A DNA stretch of 64,000 nucleotides, taken from positions 5,894,122-5,958,121 of the forward strand of contig LR990044.1 of NCBI GenBank assembly GCA_905147135.1, written 5' to 3'. The notes under the pieces are model-generated. The model made no database searches. It had not been told where the DNA came from and saw nothing but the letters and a program-made list of their open reading frames with translations. The translations under genes were made by a program, and so were the position numbers. Of this stretch, positions 54,271 to 64,000 are shown in pieces; positions within the stretch are counted from its first letter, which is position 1; each line of letters starts with the position of its first letter. Origin of the DNA: Blastobasis lacticolella (Eukaryota; Arthropoda; Insecta; Lepidoptera; Blastobasidae).

Positions 54271-54430
54271 CTTCTTGGCGTTAATGTCCTGGGTTATGAT
54301 CTCGCGCACAAGGGCCTGGGGTCCGCCTTGTCCATGATCCAGAATTTGGCAGATGTACAGTGGAGCGACAGCCATCTGGCCTCTGCGATCCTGTTAACAG
54401 TGGAACCTGGCAAGATTGGATCATGGTTAA
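54271..54430 (-). repeat. Partial tRNA-derived SINE
   Basis: It contains CTTGGCGTTAATGTCCTGGG, then CTGTTAACAGTGGAACCTGG and AGATTGGATCATGGTTA. It lies 66 bp from a complete copy in the opposite orientation. Confidence 0.8.
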
Positions 54431-54496
54431 ATAATAAGTCGTCTGAACAATATTTCCTTTATTACTTATTGAAATTTAGTCTATTGCATTTTTTGA

Positions 54497-54840
54497 GCGT
54501 CGGTGGCCGGGCGGTTGAGTATCCGACCCGTAAGCGAGAGGTACCGGGTTCGAATCCCGCTGCGGCCATGTATCAATGACTCTTTTCTGAGTTACACTTT
54601 TCTGAGTGTACATTAGTTTAATTCTAACCAATGCTTTTACGGTGAGGGCAAACATCGTGATGAAACCTGCAAATTCAGGAAACTGAATTTGTAACCATGA
54701 TTCAATCTGGTCAGGTTCCCCTGGTAGCAGGGTCACGGAGGTCAGATGGTAGTCGCTCTACTGTAATTACCTGATCGCGAAATCTTGGATCATGGTCAAG
54801 GCGGTCGAGAGCACAACCGTTAACGTCAAGATGACTATAG
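54497..54840 (+). repeat. tRNA-derived SINE, full length
   Basis: The head GTCGGTGGCCGGGCGGTTGA carries a variant A-box, and GGGTTCGAATCCCGCTGCGG is a perfect B-box. The body runs to GTTAACGTCAAGATGA. Confidence 0.88.
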
Positions 54841-55159
54841 TTATCAATCTCTTTGACTCAGAAAAAAAAATTGACTTAGTCTAAAGTGAGCATCACGCCC
54901 GGGATGAGCTACACTATTAAGTGGGCACGACAGCTTGAAGAGCCTAGATATTGGGCCAAGACGTGTAGAGTCATTCGAACCACAGTTCAAAATAATAACT
55001 CATTCATACTCAGAAAGAAGACAAGAAACATTACGGAAAACTCAATGACACCAACACAAAGTCGGAACTAAGGCATTACTGTACTAAAGTGACAGATTGT
55101 AACGCCCACTTATTCACCACTGGTGACGCCGTCAATTGAACTGCTAAGTTGGTCGCATT

Positions 55160-55345
55160 CATCATCATCATCATATCAGCCAGAAGACGCCCACTGCTGG
55201 GCATAGGCCTCCCCCAGAGATCTCCACAAAGGCCGGTCCTGTGCCTTCCGCATCCAACTGGTACTTGCGATCTTTACCAGGTCGTCGGCCCACCTTGTGA
55301 TAAGCCTATCCACGCTGCGTCTTCCGGTTGCATCGGGTTGGTCGC
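55160..55345 (-). mobile_element. LINE 3' end fragment
   Basis: In reverse it reads GRRSVDRLITRWADDLVKI-like, then [44 protein letters not shown] and GGGCATAGGCCTCCCCCAGA are the direct-strand landmarks. It belongs to the same family as 30690. Confidence 0.8.
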
Positions 55346-55762
55346 ATTGAATACTTCTAACGCAGAGAAATAGTGACGATCGGAGCCAGTTACGTACCCA
55401 GTACAGTCATCGGCATATATCGACCTACCCACAACCCGTATAAGATGAGCTAGCGTCTGTATACACACGCATAGCAATGTTAGCTCCTTATATGCTGGAT
55501 TTTGGTAGGTCGATAATATTGTATTGTGTCGATATACTGTCTTGTACTTTGTACGTACTTAGGTCTGATTAGTTAGGTACCATGTACACCAACAAGAGCA
55601 AAGCTCTTTAATGTGAGACGTATTTATTTACAACTTTACGAATAATGAGGAGCTGAAGACTGGGCGAAGTGTAGGAGGTAGAACAGGTAAGCAGAACCTG
55701 GCACATGCCGCGGGATTGACCGTTAGGATGATGGTGATCGAAGAAGAAAAAATACCTACATT

Positions 55763-55963
55763 ATGCGCTTACTACATTTGACTAAATTCAGTCCTGGTAT
55801 AAGGTCCATTTTTGTATAACTTAAGTATATTATTATGTTACACGTCGCTCCGTTTTTAAAAGGCTTGATACAAAAATGGCCCTTATTTTATGAGAAATAC
55901 ATTCAACTTTGATTTGCTTTCAAGCTTTTACCTTCTGATTTTAGTCAAATATAACAAGCGCAT
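55763..55963. mobile_element. Short inverted-repeat element, 201 bp
   Basis: ATGCGCTTACTACATTTGAC pairs with the right end (complement ATGCGCTTGTTATATTTGAC), followed by TAAATTCAG or TAAAATCAG. A related end occurs near 28630-28665 in a BOP1 intron. Confidence 0.78.
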
Positions 55964-56037
55964 TAGTTAGTAATTTTTTATGCCATACGCTTTAGGCAAA
56001 AAGGCATTCCGAGCCAGGCAGCAGAATAAAAAAAAAT

Positions 56038-56368
56038 CATCTTGGCGTTAATGTCCCGGTTGTGCTCTCGAGAACGAGGGCCCGGGGTCCGCATTGACCA
56101 TGATCCATGATTTGGCGATCAGGTAATTACAGTGGAGCGACTATCATCTGATCTCCGTGACCCTGCTACCAGGGGAACCTGATCAGATTGGATCATGGTT
56201 ACAAATTCTGTTGCCTGAATTTGCTGGTTTCATCACGATGTTTTCCCTCAACGTAAGAGCATTGGTTAGTATTCAATTAATGTACATAACTCAGAAAAGA
56301 GTCATTGGTACATGGCCGCAAGCGGGATTCGAACCCGACCTCAACCGCCCGGCTACCGACGCCAGGTG
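56038..56368 (-). repeat. tRNA-derived SINE, near full length
   Basis: It runs from CATCTTGGCGTTAATGTCCC to a head that has lost about 13 bp between the B-box (GGGATTCGAACCCGA) and CCGCCCGGCTACCGACG. Confidence 0.85.
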
Positions 56369-56854
56369 GGCCAAATATTCAGGTGAATTAAATATTTTTT
56401 GACTTAGACGCACTCTGACTTCCTATTTCCTATTTCCTACGTCATGAAATAAGACATTCCGACTGAGTCGCCAATGTGGCAAAATTACCCGTAGAAATAA
56501 TTGTTGGTCAAAAAGTAAAAGTGGCAAAAGAAAAAGCTGAGACGATCACATCAGTCTCATCATGACGCAGTTATTACAGTTCGATATACATCGACTGTTA
56601 TCGTTGGAATGTCAGAGAAACAGCAATGTAATACGACAAACGGAGTTTGGTAAGGACATCCCTGGCTTGTAGACGCCAGGAAGTATCCCATTAAGGTATA
56701 GGATGTCTTCAATGTATACCATTTCAAGTGCAGATCCAATCTAGTAGTGTCACGTTGGATTTGCGAAAGAAACCGCGCTGCAGTGATTTTAAAATCTGTA
56801 GTTTAATATAATTTGCCGTTTTGGAAGTAGAATAAGTAGGAGTGACATTTATGT

Positions 56855-59800
56855 ATGAAAATGTCGAGACTTTGCAAAAATTGTCCGGCTCTGCCTGTGG
56901 TGCGAAAGTGCTGTTTTTGTGTGCCAATACGTAGAGGGGTCACGATATTTGCATACGTTAATTTAGTAAGTACACGATCGAAAGTAAGAGTGGACGCTAA
57001 CAATATTAGGAGAAGTTATCATGTTAGCGCTCTATTAGCCAATATTGGAAATCTAGACCACGAAAGCAGTTGATTGTTTGAGTAAATTGAATCGGTTTTC
57101 TGACTTAGGTAACACTGTCAAACAATGGATGACTGGTTAGGTATCCTAATATTTACGTCGGTACTGCTGTGTATGGTATTCAAACATTGAGATTATTGGT
57201 AATATATTCTCATAATACAGTCATCATCATCATCATATATTTAAGAGTACATATGACTCTTGTCGGTGGAGCAATACCACACATTGTACGTAACAGTGCT
57301 TAAAGTTTAAAAAAATAAATAAAAACTGTTACGTACAATGTGTGTTTATCGTTAATCCATGATATTAACGTTGAAACATTGCGAACGCTGAGCTTGCTAG
57401 TTGCTATATTCTCCGAAAGCGACCACCAGAAATGTTTATGGATTTTTGTGATGTCAAAACAAAACATTATTCATACAATATATCTATAAGAATTGGATTA
57501 ACTCACCTTTGCTTATGATAATACACCAACCTGAACTAGACAACTGGGACGCTGTGGCTGGGGTACCTCAGGGCACAAATAACGATTTCAATTGTCCATG
57601 GGGCACGCCACAGGACTCGCAAAGCAAAACAGCTGAGAGTGACTGGATGGAAACTATGAGCAAGTTCTATGGACTTGGAGGAGACTTTCTCCCGTTAAGT
57701 TTTAAAGTGTGTGGATACTACGTTTTAGTTTAAAAGTTCTCATTATAAGAGAGATCGTTTACCGTTTTACCATTTGTTGAGGTAAAATGTTAATTAAAAA
57801 GGCAATATTTTAAGTTTTTATAAGTAATGTAGGCTAAAATTTTGTATTGTTTTAAGAAAATATATTCAACAACACAAAATTTAGTACTTTTACATAAAGT
57901 AAATTTTGTTTAGTTAAGCTAATTTACATTATTAATTGGCGTTTCCCTATGGTAAAATGATCAAAATATACAGGTACATAATCCAGTATTTTAGTGAACA
58001 TTGATTCACTTATTATACGTAAATGAAGCGTTAGCTAGTCGTAGTAATAAAAATGTGTCCATTTCTGATAAAGTTTTACTTATAGAGGTTTTTGTGCTAC
58101 AAAGTTCCAATTATAGAGGTAAACATCGGAAAAATCAAACCAAGTTACAGAATTTCAAAAATTCCTACTAGCTACAAGAGGAATTTCAATGCAAAAGCGC
58201 AGGGACCTCATTTTAATTATCAGTAATAAAGTTTCTCACCTAAACAGAGCTCACTTATCCAGACTTTACTAATAATATAGAGTAACAATAAGTATTTTTT
58301 AATTGTAATGAATAAATTTAAAACGCGCCTAGGAGGCCCTCCGGCAGATGGAGTGACGATTTGCGGGCTGCGGGTGGATTTTACATGCGGCAAGCCGAGA
58401 ACTGGGTGCATTGGCGTCATTGGGGGAGGCCCATGTCCAGCATTGGACTATTGATTATGGTAGGTTGATGATGATAGATACTCGGTATTGTAGGCTACTT
58501 TTTCCCCCGAAAAATACTAGTGTCTCGCGGAAAGTTGAATGTTTACAGAGATCCGAACTGCGTGCGGGTGAAAGCCTACTATTTCATTCATATTTCTATT
58601 GAAATAAATTTATACACATTCTAAGTTACATGTTGCTCTAGGTGCTGTCTCTCCTGTCGTTTCCACTGCTAATCTTCCTGTTGGTGGAGCATCTAACGAC
58701 AGGGCGCGCTGTGTACCAGGAGGAGAGTGGCTTCAACATGAATCCACTGGTGCATCTACCTCTTACCATTGCGTTCGTCGTCGTGGACGTCGTAATGAAT
58801 ATTGTGCTGCTCATAGGTGCTCATAAGGTGAGATGGATGGGCTTTAATTTATATTAAATAAGCAAGTTCGACAGATTTTAGGCGAAATCATAGAGTCAAA
58901 AATTATTTATATTTGGTATACCTACTTATTATTTTATAGCCGTGTGGTGACCGGTAGAGTAGAATAGCACCAACCCCTTACACTCGTGGGTGTCGTACAA
59001 GGCGACTAACGTTTAGAGGCAAAATATCTAGTCTCCATAAACTGGAAAATGGGCAGCAGCGTTTTTCATTGTTATGTTTGCAACACTGCGATCTCCAACC
59101 CGCCTGCCAAGCGTGGAGATTATGGCAATAACCTCCCCTCTTGCGGGAGAGGCCCAAAGTCCTGTAGTGGACTGTTATGGGCTGTGATGATGATACCTAC
59201 TTATAGGCAGTTAATAAGAAATTTAGTGTGTTAGTTCATAAAACGTCTACTAATAATATTGTTATAGATCGAGCTCCTTGATTGGTCGCGGACTTTTTAA
59301 CAACTCTCATAATTTTCTTAAAAAAGTGCATAATATTATTGAAATAAAATATCGAGAATTCAAGAGTTATTCTGTACACTAACATGTTTTGCCTGTAACA
59401 AATCAATGAGCAACGCAAAAATCTTGCTCATATAAATATATAAGGCGCTTGAATTTCTCGACCGTGAATTTCGTTCCAAGAAACTGGGCTAACCGGTTGT
59501 AATCTGGATCATGTTACATTTTCAGAAGAACCGCGTTTTACTAAAGAGCTACCTCTACTTCGGCTTGGCGTTCCAGCTGCTGACCTTGTGCACAGACCTT
59601 GTGTACTTTGACTTCCGGGACTACGTGGAAAACGCAGTCTATTTCATATTTTTAGGTAAATTAATGTGCTATGTTACTAGAGTATTTATTCATAAAGCAG
59701 ACAACATGAAAGGGTATTTACATTGAAAGAAGAGGAAAATATAACCACAAAAACCACTATACATACGCCTTAAAAATTTAAAATGTCATCACACCGCTGC

Positions 59801-61094
59801 CCCCCGGCATTGACCTACAAAGCTGGCTGCGTTACCTCGTTGAATAGCAATGCTTATTCTCTGACTGAGGAATGAGCCAGCTCTCCGGTTACCAGTAGTG
59901 TCTATTAGTCTTTTAGACATTTTTGAAAATAACTTTTTAGTGCTAGGGCCCCACGGCCCCAACGTCTCGACCCCAAACGACTGAAATATGAAATCCGCTT
60001 TTCTGTCGCTTGAGGTAATCGCATTACTTTTGACTAATTATTTAATTATTAGCCTAGACTGTAGAAAGCTGATAAATTCAATGAAACCGAACGATAAACA
60101 GAGCCGCGGGCCGAAATTCCAACAGGCCCAGTTGACTTCCGATTCATGTCCGTGGACTTCCTGCTGCTAAAGATAATTAAGTATTTATCATCATCTAAGC
60201 GTGATGTCAGCTTCTGTCAAAAACCGCTTTTCTTTCTATCATACATACCTACATACATACATGCCACGCCTTCTCCCCCGCCATCCCCTAAGGGGTAGGC
60301 AGAGTTCACATCGTCCCACTTGCTAGTCCTGACAAACCTCTCTATCATACATTGTTAAATTTCTAAGTTTTTCAACGTTTTTTGTTAAATGACCTACCCA
60401 TCCACACATAATCATAAGATACCAAGTGAAAGGAAAGCAAGCATCCTAAGGTTTAGGGCTGACAGTTTTCGCAATTTTATACATTACATCACGCTGTTTT
60501 CATTCTGTGGTAGGGGTAGGTCGAGACAACATTGATGCATTGATATGATAACCCTTCTCGCTTCTTGCACATTCATCAACTTTATCATACGTGCTTGTCG
60601 TCACGCGATAATTTAAGCACGATGACGAACACAAATATCGTCAACCATAATCATCGCATTCACTTTTATTTTAAAGCCCCGATGACAAAAGAGAGAGTTT
60701 AACGAGTGTGTTGATGGACCGATTTCGATGCGGTTTCCTTTATTTGAAAAGCAGTTTAATTAAAATGGTTCTTAGCTTTGTTTCATTAAAATCGGTTCAG
60801 TAGTTTGGTAAATATTTGAACTGCAATCATATTATGTAGAATTTGTCGGAGGTTTTTCGACATCTATCGGTTTTCGGTTATATATAATTACCATAAGTGA
60901 ATTGTGCACACTAAAACAAAAAATCTCAATGATGACTTTGGTCTATTTCAGGTCTGAACTTCTACATACTCTACCTTGTCTACAGCACCGTGAAAGTTAT
61001 CGAAGAAGACTCAGGAGTTCAATACGTGGTTCACCACGACCACCACCAATATGATAACAAACGTTCCATAGTTTACGATTATGAGTCTCGCTAG
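56855..61094 (+). CDS. Unassigned four-pass membrane protein, DUF4728/LAPTM-like (4 exons, 189 aa)
   Basis: I do not recognise a named family with certainty. Exons: 56855-56965, 58642-58827, 59526-59655, 60952-61094; phases close. The N-terminus has a cysteine cluster (RLCKNCPALPVV, RKCCFCVPIRRG) just before the first hydrophobic stretch. Four probable membrane segments follow: about residues 26-54 (across the exon 1/2 junction), 74-98 (LPLTIAFVVVDVVMNIVLLI), 105-126 (YLYFGLAFQLLTLCTDLVYF) and 134-157 (AVYFIFLGLNFYILYLVYS). The C-terminal tail is short, histidine- and tyrosine-rich and probably cytosolic. This plan resembles insect DUF4728 proteins and, more loosely, the lysosomal LAPTM4 family, which also has a CC-x-C motif before TM1. 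A second in-frame ATG two codons downstream (56861) could be the start. An AATAAA lies at 61148, shortly after the stop. Confidence 0.72.
57278..57344. repeat. Perfect 19-bp hairpin with 29-nt loop
   Basis: CACACATTGTACGTAACAG (57278-57296) is exactly complementary to 57326-57344. It lies in intron 1 of the membrane-protein gene, and the surrounding bases are unrelated. Perfect pairing suggests either a recent event or selection. I see no repeat of it elsewhere in the window. Confidence 0.85.
58935..59205 (+). repeat. 'CTCCAACCCGCCTGCCAAGCGTGGAG' LINE-end-like repeat
   Basis: It starts GCCGTGTGGTGACCGGTAGA, includes GTCGTACAAGGCGACTAACG and AATGGGCAGCAGCGTTTTTC, and ends TAGTGGACTGTTATGGGCTG. 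It is the longest copy of the family here, in intron 2 of the membrane-protein gene. Confidence 0.82.
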
Positions 61095-61588
61095 GGGTAA
61101 CCTGAGATAGCAGGTGGGTGCCATGGCCATGGACACATCGACACTCAAATAAATAAATAAACTTGGACTTGTTCGTTCACACAGCTCCACCAGAGTCCAT
61201 CTAGTCACAAACTGAGCAAAGCTTGTGCTATAGATGCTAGACAATGGATATAATACTACTTAGGTATATAAATACGCACGGTTTTAAATAAGTACGTTAT
61301 ATATATAGGTACGGTTGGCTACGTATATTTATGCTTATTATTAGTATATTTTTCTCAGTGTTAATAGTAACATCCGTCCTCACCCACAAAGAAACTAAAC
61401 ATACACAGTAAAAGAGCTGTTGGTTTCCCAACTTAACAATAAACTTTTCGACGTTTTTGGCAGTCGGTTTTCTTCCTATTCGGAACTTATAATTCATACG
61501 ACTTTTGCCAGTCGGAAATAGATTAAAGCACTTTACCTACATGGTCGATTGGTGCTCTCGGGTTGTCGTAATATAACGTCTTTATCTA

Positions 61589-61874
61589 TGAAATTAGCGT
61601 TTTGTATGGCGATAGTGAGGGAAATTGGAATTTTCATACAAGCTTTTTCATTTTCTTGAAAATGCCCAATCTGTTTGCGGTAAAGCATTGCAGTTATAAT
61701 CAGACAAGTTTTTTGTTTGGTGCATATAATTTAATTTTTATAGCTACCAATTTCATAAATTTACATCTAGTTATAGAGGCAAAACTCTATTTACTCTATT
61801 TTTGAAATCAAGTGTTGTTTTTATTATGCATATGTTGTGTACAATAAAAAAATTGCCAAAGAACGCTAATTTCA
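61589..61874. mobile_element. Tc1/mariner-like MITE flanked by TA, 286 bp
   Basis: The ends are TGAAATTAGCGTTTTGTATG and complement TGAAATTAGCGTTCTTTGGC; the first 14 bp match, with TA on each side (61587-61588, 61875-61876). No transposase frame is seen. Confidence 0.75.
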
Positions 61875-62724
61875 TAGGTTTCAAGACATTCAATATTTAA
61901 GTAAACGAAATTCGACTGTCTCATTTACGAATGCACTATTGTAATTTGGCAAATAAAAATAATTTAAAATATGAAAAACTCTTTATTCTTACTTATAAAT
62001 TAAGAATTAGGCTGGCCTTAAAAATTACGAGGTTATTAACTATCCCAGGGTGTCGCAATTATTAATGAATTAGTATTCTACGGGAGGCGATGATCATTTA
62101 CGCATCAGGTGATCCGCTTTATTGTTAGAGAGAAAAAATATTGCTCAAAGGTCAGAAACCATTCTGATACCGAGTAATATCTAAGCGCGTTTTATGTTCT
62201 CAATAATATCATTACAACTAATTACATTTATGTTACGATCAATCGATATATTCCGACCCCGTTGACACCATTAACGCAATGGTTTGATTATGCCACAGCG
62301 TGGTGAGACATGCACAAGTTGGCGTGCCAATGGTGGCACCACTTACATACGTCCAAGTAGGAAACAATGAAGTATAGGTCTATCGAAACTAGTTCGTTTT
62401 ATTGCCACCCGATAAGTTATATTTGACGATCTATAACCGGCGAGTGATGTCAATGCGTGTTGTTACTTCGCAGTCGTCGGCAAACCGCATAAGCTTTCAT
62501 GTAACAATAAGATAACAGTGCTGTGTTCTCATGAAGGTAGGTAATTCTTTTTTGTAACGCTCACATCTATTTCTTTTCCCACAATTTATGAGTGACACCA
62601 CCAAACAGGTAATGCTACCTGTATAATAAGTCCTCGTGACTCTGGTAAGTCAAAGGTCAGACTGAATCGTGTAAACTGTAAACGCATAGAGAGATCATGG
62701 TTGAGCCCATATTTACTGTTAATA

Positions 62725-62895
62725 AACATCGTAGCGTTAACGTCCTGGTGCTTTTCTCGCGCGCGAGGACCCCTAGACCGTGATCCAGAATTTGGCATAT
62801 CAGATAGTTACAGTGGAGCAACTGCTATTTCATATCCGTGACCCTGTTTATAATGGAACCTGTTGGATAATGGACCTGTTGGACATTCAGTCGCC
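62725..62895 (-). repeat. Partial tRNA-derived SINE
   Basis: It has GTAGCGTTAACGTCCTGGTG, TGATCCAGAATTTGGCATAT and TGACCCTGTTTATAATGGAA. The head is missing. Confidence 0.75.
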
Positions 62896-63312
62896 TAATT
62901 GTGCAGTTTTTAAAATACCTAATAATACCATCACGGATTAGATTTAGATTTATTTATTTCATAAATTAGAAATTTACATGTCACCATTATTAGTACATTC
63001 TTTCTTCATTCCTCATTAAATTACAAGTTTTCAGCTACCTTAAACTATGTCATACAATACAATAATTTCATTTCAAATTATTTAATATAAATTAATTACA
63101 TTATTATTCATTTAAGTAAACAATGTTAAATTACCCAAGAATATTTCCACGCAAACGCATGTTTACACAGTTGTTTTTGGTATTGTACGGTACTGTATCT
63201 TTTCTTGTAGGCTTTTATTGCTTCGACAGATGGCTTTCACGTGGTACGTGGACTAATGTGGAGGCTCAGGTTGTCACCGTTTATTTGTGCCAAATACAGG
63301 GCTCTACTACTA

Positions 63313-63655
63313 GTCGATGGCCGAATGGTTAAGGTATGCGATTTGTAAGCAAGAGGTATCGCTTTCGAATCCCACTGCGGGCATGTACCAATGACTCTTT
63401 TCTCAGTCATGTACATTAGTTCAATGCAAACCGATTCTCTTACAGTGAGGAAAAACATCGTGATGAAACTTGCACATTTAGGCGACCGACTGAAGGTGTA
63501 ACTATGATCCCCTGGTAGTAGGCTCACTGAGGTCAGATGGCAGTCGCTCCCCTGTAAATATCTGATCTACCAAATCCCGGATCTCGGTCAAGAAGGACCC
63601 CGGGCCCTAGCGCGAGAGCACAACCGGGACATTAACACTAAGATAAGCATTTTTA
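63313..63655 (+). repeat. tRNA-derived SINE, full length
   Basis: The head GTCGATGGCCGAATGGTTAA and B-box-like CTTTCGAATCCCACTGCGGG lead into AACATCGTGATGAAACTTGC. It ends GGGACATTAACACTAAGATA. Confidence 0.85.
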
Positions 63656-64000
63656 TAATACAGGGCTCTACCACACCTTTCGCTGTCGACTCCATTTATC
63701 TGTACTAAAATTGGACAGATGACGTAAGTACAGGATGTAATTTTGAAGTATGGCCAAGCTGGTCATACCCGCAATAAGTGTCAGTTAATTCGTCACATAT
63801 TATCGTCCCATAATTTTTTAAACAGGTTTACCTACCTCTACATTTCACATTACGTATTTAGTGACCATGACCAGTCATTGTTATTGTTCAATTTTGTCAA
63901 GGGCGAGGTTGGTTATGCTTATGGTATCGGTGATCATTGTGACGTAACGTGGTTTTTACTTTTTACTGCATTTTATAACTTCCACTTAGTATTGAACTCT

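Larger units (their letters stand above)
52572..56854. other. Divergent spacer between ACBD3 and the membrane-protein gene
   Basis: It contains the probable ACBD3 promoter directly right of 52571, then a MITE (52861), SINE parts (53524, 54271, 54497, 56038), a 5S-like fragment (53735), a LINE 3' end (55160) and a short inverted-repeat element (55763). No gene is supported. Confidence 0.6.
61095..64000. other. Right-hand spacer
   Basis: It begins with the 3' UTR of the membrane-protein gene (AATAAA at 61148). Then come a TA-flanked MITE (61589) and two SINE copies (62725, 63313). No further gene is supported before the window ends. Confidence 0.6.

Noticed and set aside
57509..57733. 75-codon open frame in intron 1 of the membrane-protein gene
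   Set aside because: It has no recognisable motif, no splice support and no homologous partner here. Length alone is expected by chance.
61602..61805. 67-codon hydrophobic open frame
   Set aside because: It lies wholly inside the TA-flanked MITE. AT-rich sequence gives hydrophobic codons by chance.
1..64000. An undescribed multi-gene defence or biosynthetic system
   Set aside because: All six genes are ordinary animal housekeeping or membrane-protein genes, with no functional cluster. The novelty here lies in repeat and splice-site structure.

Overview
The window is eukaryotic nuclear DNA, most likely from a lepidopteran insect. The genes are split into many short exons with GT-AG introns. 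The encoded proteins are animal housekeeping proteins. The introns and spacers are packed with tRNA-headed SINEs, LINE 3' ends and short inverted-repeat elements of the kind common in moths and butterflies. The species assignment is inference; the gene calls rest on exon-by-exon reading with splice phases that all close.

From left to right there are six genes. XRCC1 (+, 13 exons, 1054-13623, 692 aa) is the single-strand-break repair scaffold. EIF3F (+, 6 exons, 15084-18878, 286 aa) is translation initiation factor 3 subunit F. BOLA3 (-, 3 exons, 19682-20502, 117 aa) is a mitochondrial iron-sulfur cluster factor. BOP1 (+, 16 exons, 20932-34176, 833 aa) is the WD40 ribosome biogenesis protein. 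ACBD3/GCP60 (-, 10 exons, 37604-52571, 494 aa in its simplest form) is a Golgi scaffold with ACBP and GOLD domains. The last is an unassigned four-pass membrane protein (+, 4 exons, 56855-61094, 189 aa). XRCC1 and EIF3F are in tandem, EIF3F and BOLA3 converge, BOLA3 and BOP1 diverge from a 429-bp shared promoter region, BOP1 and ACBD3 converge, and ACBD3 and the membrane-protein gene diverge. They are independent genes, not a pathway cluster.

The most unusual feature is in ACBD3. The 3' part of its first GOLD-domain exon, together with its splice donor, is amplified into 13 apparently identical copies of 135 bp (42121-43857). The unit is exactly 45 codons and its intron-derived part has no stop, so all 13 donors have the same phase. 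Splicing at any of them would give an in-frame protein of 494 + 45n residues (n = 0-12). It could be a real coding minisatellite or an assembly artefact, and this needs reads or cDNA.

Other notable structures are a decayed in-frame duplicate of an XRCC1 BRCT exon, two shorter duplicates of a BOP1 exon tail, a 2.1-kb foldback element with tandem-repeat arms that nearly fills one ACBD3 intron and carries a LINE insertion, two hAT-like elements with intact 8-bp target duplications, a dispersed repeat family that looks derived from 5S rRNA, and several clean hairpins. I saw no bacterial operon, CRISPR array or virus-derived gene.
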